Of a stretch of 64,000 bases of DNA, positions 1 through 12,500 are shown piece after piece; position 1 is the first letter of the stretch; every line of letters begins with the position of its first letter. Position numbers and translations under genes: made by a program. The notes beneath the pieces are model-generated. The model worked only from the letters and a program-made list of their open reading frames with translations. It searched no databases and was not told where the DNA came from. Location: contig OY855912.1 of the NCBI GenBank assembly GCA_963693305.1, positions 1,458,501 through 1,522,500 of the forward strand, written 5' to 3'. This DNA is from Meandrina meandrites (lineage: Eukaryota > Cnidaria > Anthozoa > Scleractinia > Meandrinidae).

Positions 1-1130
1 GTAAAAGCTACCTGCAACCAAAACAGAGTGGAACTTAACCCAAACAAACCAGAGTGGAACTAACCAAAAGCAAACTGGAGTAGAATTAACACAAGCAAAT
101 TGCACTGGAACTAGCCACAACAAAAGTGGAGTGCTTCTAATTTGTATACAGGCAAACTGTGGCTCGAGAGATAATAACCTTCTCTGTGTGAAAATCACTT
201 CGAGTCATTGATTCATTTGACTCAGAGAACAGGGGACCACAGTATGCTGCAGTCTGACCAGAATGTGAAGACCCATTAAACACAGGCAAAATTGTAGCCC
301 GATTGACCAAACAAGTTTTATTTGTGCCTGTGCTTTTGAAGAAGAAGATGAATTGGTAATTTTTTTAATTTTCTGGACAAGTATTGTTGTATCTAGTTCC
401 TAAAAAACTGAATTTACTTACCCTTATTCTCATGCCAGTTGTTATGTTGACCAGGTTAACCTGACGCTTTTCGCAGAGAACCTTCGTTAATTGATACTGC
501 CTTCCAACAGATATTTCAACGATTCGTTTCGAGACTTTTCCAACATAATCTTACAAAATCAAGGTGATTTTTCATTGCCTGTTAAGAAACAACAAATATA
601 TACACAACTTGAAATCGGGTCTACAAGAAAATTCAGAGATGCAAACCAAGGATAAACAAAAAGCTCGCACAGTGAGCAAGTAATGGCGCCGAAATTACAC
701 CGTGACACATTTGCAAAGGCCGTGCATATGAACTAAAGTATCGTGCATATGCAGTTTGTTTGAATAAACAACAAGCAAATTTACTCTAGTTTTTTAACGT
801 AATTTTTTCGAAAACCAAAAAAATTATTACAAACCTGAAATTTGCAAGAAATCAAAGACAACTCCACTCGGAACGCATCCAAAACACAACCGTTGACTTC
901 ACTTTCGAAGCATTTTTCTCGGCGATGCAGAGACGGTAGCCATCTTGTCGCACATTCACGAGTTCCTGCGATGGTCCTTTAGCAATCACGCTTGGTCTCA
1001 TGGGATAGAAAAAAGGGACTAAAAGAATAGGGGCGAAAAAGTGATGCGAATGCTGATTTTCCCAATGAGGTCCAAGACGCCATTTTTAGTGACGTCATCA
1101 TATATCCAGAAATGGATATCCCCCGAACTG
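1..1130 (-). mobile_element. TIR element A, copy 1 (left arm only, cut by window edge)
   Basis: This stretch is the reverse complement of 37644-38773, and I saw no mismatch in the blocks I compared. It ends at 1130 with the same terminus (CAGTTCGGGG on the minus strand) and carries the same TGACGTCA box (1090-1097). The rest of the element lies left of the window. Near identity of two copies 37 kb apart implies recent movement or duplication. No long reading frame is present. Confidence 0.9.
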
Positions 1131-1826
1131 GTCCTGGAACTTTGAATTCGTCCGTTTAAACTGATGCGAAATACGCCGCGCGTTGTCTGCTAAACTTGGT
1201 CAGGTAAAGTTAATTGGATTCTGTACTCTTAGGTTTTGCTGCTTTCTATTGTTTTTTCTTTTTGGATTCTGAACGCTTTCTCCGTATTTAATCTTGTAAA
1301 TATTAAAGTTCAATTTTAACACCACACATTGCCATCAAGAATTCGTGACATTTTAATCAAATTATCACATACATGTACGAAGTACGAAAGTAATTTCTCC
1401 TGTTACCTGCCATTTTGCAAGACGTAGCTGAAGACGGTCCTTTGTGGCCTTTATTGCCTTTCTTCTTAATGAATGTCGTTTTTAACTTCTTTGTTACATA
1501 CACAGATATCAGTAAATTTTAGTATACCTCTGTGCATTAGGTATTTTAATACTTGAAAGCTCGCTAGTGCGAACTGAATTATTTTTGTTTACACACATCT
1601 TATACTTACAAACCCGTGAATGTCGACGTCCAACTTTCATCCTTCTGAGTGCAATAGGAGATATTCTCCTCCAAAAAAGAAAAAAAACACTGCCTCATCG
1701 CAAATGAAATACTTTTCACAGAAATACTCTACTCAAGTCTGTTTTCGTGACACAAATTTAGATCACTGGGGTGAGTTTTACCGTGACAAAACGGAAACTG
1801 ACGTGACACGGCAATAATTTATAACT
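1131..1826. other. No gene recognised
   Basis: AT-rich sequence between element A and a MITE. Nothing recognised; the short open frame near 1620-1817 has no family features. Confidence 0.5.
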
Positions 1827-2058
1827 CATTCTCGTCCCCAGAGGCCGCGATCCTTCTGGTCTGTGCCAGGAATCGAGACCTCTGGCCGCTCCCAATTTCT
1901 GAGCATGCGCAGAGTACTCGTTCTGTCTTTTTCAGCCAATCAGATTTGTCATATTTGACAATGAGTCCGTGAATCGCGGACTTCCGGTTTTGGAAGCGGC
2001 CAGAGGTCTCGATTCCTGGCGCAGACCAGAAGGATCGCGGCCTCAGGGAACGAGAATG
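1827..2058. mobile_element. MULE-like MITE (232 bp, 9-bp TSD)
   Basis: The ends are inverted repeats beginning CATTCTCGTCCC (left) and the imperfect complement ending GGGAACGAGAATG (right). The repeats continue inward through CCGCGATCCTTCTGGTCTG. The flanks TTTATAACT at 1818-1826 and 2059-2067 are a 9-bp target duplication. TIRs with 9-bp duplications fit Mutator-like elements. There is no coding capacity. It shares termini with the 2.9 kb element at 19237-22170. Confidence 0.85.
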
Positions 2059-2608
2059 TTTATAACTAGTCTGTTCAGAACTAATCGCGTGGTTCTTCAT
2101 CTAATTTCTTTCAACTTTTTTGCTTATCCATTTGGATTTCATGTTTAGATGTGCTACCACACCTTAAATAATTTTCAGTTTGCACAACGACCTCTAAGCT
2201 TATAACAATCTATAATGGCCTATACGTGGGGGCTCCGCCAGAAAGGGGTACTTTTTTTCATGCTTCAAGTATATTAGAAGGGTAGGAATTTCAAGTTTAG
2301 GTATATGAAACGGTAGGGATATCGGTTATTTAGGTATTTAAAAGGGTATCAATTAAAATATTGCGAACAATTGCACCTTTTGGCTGTATTATTTAAATTT
2401 ATTAAACGCTACGTAAAAACGACATCAAGACTTCCTGTTTAAGGCATATGTCATGTCTTTTCGGTATATGAAAAGGGTACCTTTTTTCAGTAAAAGGTAT
2501 ACGAAAGGGATGCCTTTTCCCCGTAAAAAAAGTTTTGAGTACCTCCCCCCACCCCTCCTCGGGGCTCTGACCTCTGTCGCCACTACACGGTACAACTACA
2601 TTCTGAGA
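2059..2608. repeat. Degenerate GGGTA/GGTATATGAAA repeat tract
   Basis: From about 2220 to 2560 the phrase 'AAAGGGGTAC ... GGTATATGAAA' recurs in degenerate form, ending in a C-rich run. A short related piece is seen near 61880-61930. No gene recognised. Confidence 0.4.
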
Positions 2609-4048
2609 TTATCTCATTGATTTTTGAAACCAGGATTGGCTTGGCATCTCTAGATCGAAAGGGAATATATCAAAATGTGAACACATTTGCTAAGCATCTT
2701 AACCTTGAAAGTTGGTAGCTTCCCCTCTCTTGCAAGGGTGCACAAATTATATACATCGTATATAATTGGATGGGCCAGGCCAATTTTCCCCTGTACAGCA
2801 TCCGCTGTCTCCCTTAAGCTGTGCTCATCTAAATCGCATGCGTATTCCCCTAACAAATCTTCATCATCGTCCTCCTCCCTGTCTGCATACTCGTCGTCTT
2901 CACTCTCTATGCGCTTCTGGTTTCCCTTTTTGATGCGCGCCGACAACCTCGAGAAGAAACCTTGGATCTGGGTCTTCGACAGCCACTCCGCTCTATCAAA
3001 CAGTCTTTCTCCTTCTATTGTCATAGCAGTTCTCATGTCCTTCGCAACTTGCTCTGGATATTCTTTTCGGCCAGTGTCTTGTCCGATGTTAAATTTCTTT
3101 ATTAGGTATTCCCGAACTTCTGAGAAAACCTCTTACTTCCACTTTTCTTCTGAAGTTCCCATCCCATCTGTAATGATGTTAAGGTAAGGTATTCTGTCGT
3201 GGCGACTGCTGTTGTTTCAGCGGAACTTTCACCTTGCAATGCAAAAAAAAAAAAAAAACTAAGAAAGGGCCGGCGGTTTTTCACCAGCTATAAAAAAAAC
3301 CTTCTCTTAGCTTCGTAGTAATTCTTCATTTATTTTTACGTGCATTTCTTTTGGTCAGCATTCAAAACAAGATATCTAACAGTAGCGTGACGAAGGCTTG
3401 ATAAGAATTTAGCGGGCGCAAATAAATCTCCCTCCTCATTTGACAACAAATGTTAGAAAGAGCAGCTTAATAAAAATCTTAAACCGGCATGAAATACTCA
3501 AGCAAAGGAAAATATTTTCGATAATCTGTTTTATGTATGAAACTGTATGGTAATTCTATACGCACCTTATCCGACTTAACGAAAACACCGTACATCTGCT
3601 GAATGGCCTTCGGCATTTCCAAATTTATGGATGCCGGCTCTTTGCCCCCTGCTGGTTTCTTCGTGGACGCCCTTGGTGCGCTGGATATTGGCAAGCTGTT
3701 CTTGGGCGCCAGAAATTTCCTATACTTTGCGCACACGGTCATTTTTGCGACAACCGACTCCTCTAAGTCGAAAAAGCCAGCTCTGGCCAGGATAAGTCTC
3801 CATTCCGTGATGCCCTCTCGCGATAAATGGATGGAAGCGAGGTGGCTGTCTATAGATTCATCGATCTGAAGCAAGCAAAAGAGACCTGTAACACCTCGTG
3901 AATTGCCACACTTTCCCGTTCGCGACAGAAAGCACGAAATCTTGTTTTGAAACTTTGGCTCAAAACTAATTACATTATCACAGTAACAATACTTACCTGA
4001 ACTATCTCTAACATTTACTTTTAAAATCGTGCCATTGTACAACACCAT
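2609..4048 (-). pseudogene. Uncharacterised cnidarian-type gene copy, broken by two 1-nt shifts
   Basis: Three exon-like pieces lie on the minus strand. A short first exon begins at the ATG near 4046-4048 and ends at a GTAAGT donor. A second exon (about 3566-3865) has a pyrimidine-rich acceptor and a GTGCGT donor; it contains an IDESIDSH start and an MTVCAKYRKF segment. A last exon (about 2609-3232) contains GRKEYPEQVAKDMRTAM, a WLSKTQIQGFFSRL block and an acidic tract. The last exon reads through only if single bases are added near 3115 and 2686, where short G and A runs look one base short. The protein resembles a family I associate with cnidarian genomes but cannot name; function unknown. 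It could be a decayed copy or an intact gene with assembly indels. Exon limits are within a few bases. Confidence 0.5.
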
Positions 4049-6229
4049 ACACTAAACGATGAATAAAACTAGTAAAAGAATGACAATGTCATATGTCTTT
4101 GGGCATTCTTACAACTGATAACGTGAATCATGGTAACATAATTTTGACGGTACAAACCGCCGGGTTTTGCCGACGCAAATCTTGTTTTGCATTAAACAGA
4201 AAAAGTCACGCAAATAAGGTTTCATGTAAAGGTGCTGAGGAAGTAAGCAACCATAGATACGGCGAGAATTCAGGCTAGGAAAATGAATGTCGCTTTATGC
4301 AAACCAAGTTAGAAATGTGACTGTTAACAGCAAGTTAACTAACTAGATTTGCAACGTTTTAAAGTGGCAACAAAACAAGTCAACTGAATTCCAAGGTCAC
4401 AAATTGTTTATTTCAAAAGGTACATAACTCCAACTCGTTAGACCAATTTAAACTGAATGAATTTTTAAATTTTACACCTTGAATGCCTTCAGAATTAAAT
4501 AGAACTTATTTGTTCTTCCCCTTATAAATGAAAAAAAAAAACGAGTTCCAAAAAAATACAATGGTTTGTTTGAAAAAAATCGGTCAAAGTTCAACAGACA
4601 ACACAGACAACACATTAATTGTGACATTTGTCTTGAAAGCACGAAACGTTCAAGAATTCGTCAATTTTAACCACTTATATCATTAACAATTTTCCTTTCT
4701 ATAAAACCCACTGTATGTTTTTCTTACATTGCCGAAATTCTACAATTTAACCGTCTTTGTTGAAAACAACCGTAGTTCGGTTTACAACCTCATTTGCATA
4801 ACGCGTGTGAAAGATTCGCTTTAACACGAAAAGTTGGAAGTCGCTGTGACAAAAGAAGGTAAGAAGTGCAAGGTATTTTTAGATTTCTGTGCTCTCTGGC
4901 ATCTATTTAGTAGAATTCAACTGGCATTTAGAATGGTCTGGTCTGGACTTGTAAATTAAAGGCCAGCAAAGTCAGGGTACATCGGCATGTTTATAAAAAG
5001 CGATCTGACGGTTGTTGAGATATTAATTTTTCCGAACCTGTAAAGAAAAAAAATATTAAAACAAACATGAGTTTACAACCTTTCAAGGACCACCTTTCAT
5101 GGGATTATAATAGTTTTCTGTCTCGGTCGGCAGTTTTTGTGTGCTGAGCTCGTCAACTTGTGCAGTTTTTCGTTATGGCGACCAGCAAAATTAGCCTTTT
5201 TGCCGCGCTGGCTGTTATAGGCTCTAAAATATATATTTTAACGTATTTCAAAAAACTAAAGCCGTTGTATTTACTTATGAACCAAGATAGTTCATTGGGC
5301 AAAGTTTGAAGGAAAACTTTTTTCCGACCCGAAATGCGATGGTCCGCTTTTAAGGACATTGCCTTTACTTTACTTTACTTTACTTCACTTTAAAGGCCGC
5401 TCTTTCTACCTTATTTCTGCTTTCCCAGGCTTTACCTATTCTACCTATTCTATAATTTAAGGATTTATAACAAGTTAAGTCTCTACTGAATGATCAGTCG
5501 TTGTGAATAAAATTTATGCTTTTGGAGGCGAAATTACTCAGGAAACCTTGTGTCATATAATCGCCAGACGTGTCAATTTTTTCAAAGCTCTATAGTCCTT
5601 TCTAATTCCTGTTTCTATACTCAGCTTCCAGGGTCTTCTATTAAAAAGAAACTAAAGTAGGGTGAATTAAAACTGCACACGAGAAAGCAGAGAAGAGACT
5701 GAGAAAATCGATGCGGTTTTCCGATATCATTTTCCCATCTTTTTGGGTTGAGTTCGAAACCATACGACCATATCTGCAGTTTTAAAACCAGGAATTTCAA
5801 TAGTAGTCATCAACAGGCAAGAATCACTTCCAAACTGACGAGATATTTCAAGAATTACAAGAGATGCTACTTGTATTTCCATACTCTGCTTTGTTTTTTT
5901 TTAATCGGAAGCCCCTTTAGCCTCGCTTTCATGTACTCGACCCAAACTCTTCCGCGCGTTCCGCCATTTGTGAATAAGGTGCATAGAGTCCACCAGGTCT
6001 AACTTAGTATTGTTTAATTAATCACCCCTTAAGTTTTTCCTTTTTTATTACAGACGAATTCTATTTCTGTTTTTACTTACTTACATGGTCTTCGTGGATT
6101 CGGCTCACCCTCTTTCAAATAGTTCAGTCGGTTATACTAACTTAGGCTTCGTTTAAATACTCGATCAGCCCTTAAGACTGTTTTATTTCTGATTATTCAC
6201 TTACTCGATTCATTCATTTTTATACTTAC
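4049..6229. other. No gene recognised; downstream side of gene 2
   Basis: AT-rich. I looked here on the minus strand for the missing second half of the fourth F5/8 type C domain of gene 2 (the conserved ARYIR...ELYGC-type exon) and did not find it. Contains a CTTTA microsatellite at about 5363-5392. Confidence 0.5.
5363..5392. repeat. (CTTTA)n microsatellite
   Basis: About five tandem CTTTA units, the last slightly diverged. Confidence 0.8.
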
Positions 6230-6558
6230 TCTCTTCACACCATCCTCTTTGTAATCTTCAAAAAACACAGAATCGTATCCATATGAAAGGCTGAAACTTT
6301 TCACCCACTGATCGTAATCCTGTCTTCCCTGAATAGCCACTCGAGTTACTTTTCTCCAGTCACTAAAATGTACTTGAAGAAATTGATTTTTGTCATTCCA
6401 TCTTGCTACCCAACCACCAGCTCTCCATGCAAGGAAATGCAATCTTCCATAAAAGGCACTGTAATACTCAGTCGAGGCCGTTATAGCAGAATCCGGGATT
6501 TGTTTATTTTGCATTCCAAGGGCTTCTAAACACACTGGAGGCTTTGAAGTCGGAAAAC
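6230..6558 (-). CDS. Gene 2 exon 15: F5/8C domain 4, N-terminal part
   Basis: Encodes (G)[49 protein letters not shown] and [19 protein letters not shown]. 329 nt, phase 1 to 0, donor GTAAGT. Its C-terminal partner exon is not in the remaining 6.2 kb of the window. Confidence 0.9.
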
Positions 6559-9500
6559 CTACGATGAGCAAAGTAATCGGATGTTTAACGTCTCCTTGCT
6601 TGTCAGGAGATGGAAATAACTTTGTCAATTCTTTTTAACCCGTGAATACGCGAAGGGCAGAAACGGGTTTTTGTGGGGACCCTAGACATGGAGAAAGTAC
6701 CTCGTTTATTTAGGTGTAGACACTCTTCGTAATTAGTCGGGCCCCGAAGTCGAGATCGAGAATGCCCGGTCGAGTGTTCGAGTTTTGAGTTATACTGTTC
6801 CTGACGCCATATTGGAATTATAGTAACCGAGCAAACACGACAACCACTCGTATGAGAGATTGCAGTTTGGTCGTCTCTTCGTCTTGGTCGTCAGCGTTTT
6901 TGGGAAAGCGAGCGAAAGCTTCAAAACTACTAATACTTCTCCGTCGTCGTCTAAGAAGAAAGGAAAACATTGCACCGCTTTTGGTTGTAATACTAGTGAG
7001 CGAGCTTCTCACAGGTCATCACTTCTTTTCGTTTCCCAACGCGATAAATCTGATAAAACGCCAGCATGGTAAGTTAAGTTCTTTGTATCTGAAATAACTG
7101 GTCTTTGCTCAGATCATTTCAGGAAAGAAGGCTAATATACACAAAACTCTAACACCTGCCATTAGAACTTACAGTTTCGTAATGTGCCATGTTAAAAGAG
7201 CCTTTGTTTAGTTATTCTGAATGTTGATGTTTGATATTTATACATCAACTAAGGATCAACTGTTGTCAACTTATCAGTAAAAATCCCAAATCGGGAATCG
7301 TTGCCAGTTTTGCACAATGTTTTTTTGTTATCTTTATTATTGACAAGGCCAGTTTTTATATATATTTTTGTATTTTTATTTTAAGAACAAAATATTCTTC
7401 ACTCAACTGGTTAAGAAACTGATGTAAAACTGTTTAACAAAGGGCTGCTTTTACGTTACGTTAGCTGTCATGTTTTACAGGGTATAAATGTTATTTCATA
7501 GGTGCAGAGCCATTCCAGTTGATTTGGACTGTAGAAAAATCCACAAGGAGAAACCCAGTTAAAAGAGGGCACAAAGAAACATCTACTCAAGAAATGCTGC
7601 AAGCTGAGGGAATCTTTATTAGCACAAAAAGTTGTAAAAGTTGAAACAACTTCATCAGCTATTAGTATCAGAAACAGAGCACCTTTTATATCTGTGATGT
7701 CCCAGATGAACATGTTTCTAATTTTACAGTTCCTGACGCCTTATTGGAATAGTAACCGCGTGCCCAAACTTGATACATACATGTGAGGTATTGACCCCAG
7801 AGGGGTGTACTTTGGATTTATGGTGAGGGGGAGGTGCGAATGGGCTCATAAATTACCCCCACTCCCACCCTCCCATCTCCACCTCCCCCCCCCCCCCCCC
7901 CAAAAAAAAAGAACCTGAGCCAAACTTAAACCCAAAAAATCCCATATTGAATTTCCTAACCCTAGAAATAGTCATTTGAAGCAAAGAAGACACACGAGAA
8001 AGAGATAAAGCGATTACTGTAGCAAAAGGGAATTCAAGCGGAGGTTGAGAACCTGATTGACGACGCAGAGGAATAGACTGCAAGTTCACAAACATGTTTC
8101 ATCTCTAGATTACTTTTATCCACGGGTTGGCCATAGGTATTCTTTGATTTATTTAGTTGTGAATAAAAAGTGCAAACTCTCGTTACAGCAAAATCAGAAG
8201 AAGCATGGAAAAAGGAACCATGTGTGATTTTTAAATTTCACATTTTATCGAGCCAGTAAGGTTTTAATCAGTTATCGTTATGCTATATACCAACAACAGT
8301 TCAAGGGTGAAGGCGAAGCAACGAAAATATACATACCATCAGTGCATCCGTACAACTCCACTCTCAATGACGGGTAACCATGGTATGATTTAACGTTGAT
8401 TTTGATGAAACGAGCGATGATTGGAGGATCAAGGATACGGCTTTCAGTATTAACATTGTCTGTGTTTCCTTGTAAAGCCTTAAAAAAATTGAGAATTACT
8501 CTTTCACGTTTTGCTTGGATAAAGAAGAAAATGTATGTAATGTGCTTTGGTGTATTGAAGAGGTATATAACTTAAATATATTTAATATGTTTTTAAGAAC
8601 GACTTTATACTTTAGTGGACTCAGCTAATTGTTTGTTTTTTCCCATATGCAGGCCAATTTTGTTGTATATTTTATTGTCTGAGAAATGATATGTAAGCAA
8701 TAAAAGAAGCATGTAACAATGTATTTCAAAAACAAAATTTCTCGCTGATTGTTCAGGGCTTGTTGGCATCCGTTACTGTGTAGTATGGCGCGTGTAGAGT
8801 CGCTCCCCATCTCCTTCCCCCGTTTTAATAGGGCTCACCTTGTTATAAGATACACGAAGATAAGATTATCTGTAGGTACTATACCTGGACATTGTTGTAT
8901 GATATAAATATTCCCCCATCTTCACTGTAATCTAGGGTATAGGTCATTGTCCACCATGACCACCGGTCAGACCAGTCTCTGCCAGATTGCCCTTGAGTGG
9001 CAATCCTCGTCACCTTGGTAACATTCCCCAAATCAATCTGTAGAAACTGGTAAGCGTTTTTAAAGGACGACACCCAACCTCCTTTAGAATTTGAATTGCA
9101 AAAACAAAGGGAAATGAACATATTATACATAATAAAATATCGAGTTAGAAAATTAGGTGTAACCCAATTGTTCGCTAAGCATGTATTAAATCTTTCTTAT
9201 TTTCTAGTACGTAACAGTAGTATACAGGTGCCTCAAATAATGGTCAATGGGTTGTATTCTGGATTAATTAAGCGCCCTGTCCGGCGGGTTTGTGCTGTTG
9301 TGTTCTTTGGCAAGACACTTTACTCCCACATGCCTTTTCTCCAGCAAGAAGTATACATGGGTATTTGCGAACTGTTAGAGTTACCCGCCACGAAAATGTT
9401 AGCTTGTGGGAAACTGCGATGGATTTGCATCCCATCCAGCGGAAATAGCAATCACAGCTTTAGTCGCTTTGTGTTGCAACTGACAAGATTTAGCCATTTT

Positions 9501-12500
9501 AGGGAATGGTATGTGATGAAGAGCCAATCGACTGGATAAATAAAGCTAAACTATAAACTGGTGTGCGTTTCACTTGCCTGTTTTCGGATCAAAAGAGTAT
9601 ATTATCACACGAAAAGGTTGTTTGCGCCATCTATGAAAAATCGATTGGGTTATCCGGAAATGAATGAAGAACGTCGTCGGCTACATTATATCGATATTGC
9701 CCCAACAAAGAAAAAGCCGCAAAACCAGTCGGTTTATTCTTTTTTTTTTTTCATTCATAGAACGATTTAAATACAATGCTGTTTGAAGAAAACACATATA
9801 CCTTTCTTGTTCAGTCTTCCTCGCTCCGGTCCCCAGTCTTGGTTGTAACGTGACGATGCTACAATGGCTGAATCTGGTATCTTGCCGTTTTCCATTCCGA
9901 GGGGAGAAGCACATTCTATTTCGGGAATTCCAAATCCTTTTTGCGGCCAAACAAAGCCCATTAAAATAAGCTTAATGTATTTTACAGTGTTTTTGTAAAA
10001 TGCATTTGCTATTTATGATGCTAGTTATATTCGTAATAAGTAATCTGTTATTTCAAAGCCGTGCTTGACTGCTCAGCAAGAAACGCAACGACCAAACGCA
10101 GTGTAGAGGAAGAAGGTTCGCTTCCATTTATTGGAAATAAAAATCGAACCACTATATGAAACATCAAGTAAAGAGATTTAGCCTTCTCTTGTTAACTACT
10201 ATTGGATGAATTTTAAAGCTTTTTTACAATCATATAAAATGCCGTCCTCTTCTTGCACTAGTCCTCGCCAACCTTTTCATGGTTCACCGGGAGATGTGTG
10301 CAGCAGTATAAGGGTTTTACTATGCTTTATTTTATCGAGGCTAAATGTGCACTGCTCGTTTCTTATTTGGCGACGCCTCCATATTTTCGAATTTTATTAG
10401 CTCTAACACGGAGAATTAAAATTTAAACACAAATTCCCTCATTTGGATATCGGAATGAAAAAATAATTACTCTGCATCAGCCACCGTCTGATCTAACGGA
10501 CCACGAAAGAAGTTTCGACATATCTTTACTTTTAGTATTTAACGCCATTTTTTCGAAACTTTAAATATTACTTGATAAACATTGGTTTGCTAACCCATTC
10601 ACTCTTTTTCATATTTTAATTTATGTAACTTAAAGAAAATTAAACAAAGAGATAAAATGAACATTAATCCAAGATCACCAGATGAAAAAATACACGTACC
10701 TGATTTGCAGCCATAGAAGTCAGCTCGTAAGCTAATACCACCATGCCAAGCCACTGGATTAATTCTCATATAACGTGTGGCATTAATTGGATTCTTCAGC
10801 AAATGACTCACTACAACGAACTGATCCGTGTTTCCATTGAATTCCTAGTTTAAAAAAAAAACACACAGAAACAAAGCTTCCGGAGCATTTGTATATAAAA
10901 AGTGGCGGATCCAGGGGAGGGGCCTGGGGGGCGCGGGCCCCCACCTTATTTTTTCGGAAATAGCGCATTTTCTTTGAAGTGCCGGAATTATCTTCGCAAA
11001 ATTCAACATTCATAGACAAGCCGGCCCCCTCCTTAGCTAAGGTCTGGATCCGCCACTGCTAAAGTACGACATGCGCACCTAAATTCTGAAAAGAATGAAG
11101 CAAATTCCAGAATTTTTTGTCGTAACATTTTTTGCGCTTTTAGTATCAGTTTGGCAGTGTTATACTTGTCAAATAAATTGTTCTACCTATTTCTTGGATA
11201 GCAAGCTCGTTTTATTAAGTCTGTCTAAAGTCCTTCATGGCCTGTCAGTGATTTCTCTATGACATGAAGCCGACAAAATGTATTGCTACTCCCCTGGGCC
11301 CGGTTGCATAAAGCAACTTAAGATTACGTTGCATTTTCTACAACCTTTTCCTGCGTTCTGGAAGTTTTCTTTGCATACTATTATTGAAAATCAGCAGAAG
11401 TTGGATAAAAGAGTAGGGCAAGCACAATATGGGTGTGAAAATATTCTTTGGGTAACAGAGAACAGTTGCACAAAATCCCACTTAAACTTAAGTTGCTTTA
11501 TGCAACCGGGCCCTGGGTCTGATACTAGTTCATTGTATGTAACTTCAGCAATTTGTATAGACATGCATTTACATTCCTAGACTGCGAACAGTCGCTTTTT
11601 GTTTCTAAACTCCTGCGCGCGATCGGAAAAGGTAAAATTATGGAAGTCGGGATAAAAAAAAATACGGGAAAAAGCCTCGATTCGCGTCATTCACATTCGT
11701 GTTTGGACTTTGTGGAACTCCTACGCTAAGAAAAGAAAGAAACTGTTCGCAGCCTATCATTAATCTGGGTGGTGACAGGCACTGAGAGAGAAAAGTATCT
11801 TGACAAAGAGAACAAAGAAAACGACCCTGGCCATACTAAAACCCAAACCCCTTGATCAGGAGCCCAAAACCAATACTCGTATGAGGCAAGTACTTCTCCC
11901 AAATCTAACGACAATAAAACGCGTACTTTACCTTAGCATTATTTCCGCTTTCCTTGTAGTCACTGAAAAACACTCCATCGTTACTGTAAGAGAGTTTGAA
12001 CTTCGTAACCCACTGAGGCTGGTTCAGTCTTCCCTGGATAGCCACTCCGGTCACTGTGGTCCAGTTTCCAAAATCCACTTGAAACCACTGTTGCTTGTTA
12101 TGAAATTTTGCTACCCAGCTTCCATGTCGGTTAAGTCGACCCTTACTTGCTCTGTAGTAATTGTGACTTTCGCTTGAAGCCGTTATGGACGAATCAGGGA
12201 TGTCCTTATTTTCTAATCCAAGGCCAGCCAAGCATGCAGGAGGCTTAGAAATCGAAAAACCTGAGATGGAAAAATTCGTCGCATTGATTGATTGTTAATT
12301 GAAAAAAAGCATCCAGAGCTTAGATAAATAGTCTGAATAATCTGTATCGCAAACAAAACTGCACGGTACACGGTAAATGAATACGGTCCCGGCGTGCCCA
12401 ATCGATGAAATTTGATAATTGATAAAATCGATTGTAATCGATAATAATCGATAGTAATTAATCGATTGATATCGGAAATCGATGAAAATCGAAGATCGAA

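Noticed and set aside
6797..7765. LTR retrotransposon suggested by direct repeats
   Set aside because: Repeats are only about 35 bp, lack TG...CA ends, and no gag, protease or RT is between them.
9096..9539. 147-codon frame on the plus strand
   Set aside because: It begins in a discoidin splice region of gene 2 and has no family features.
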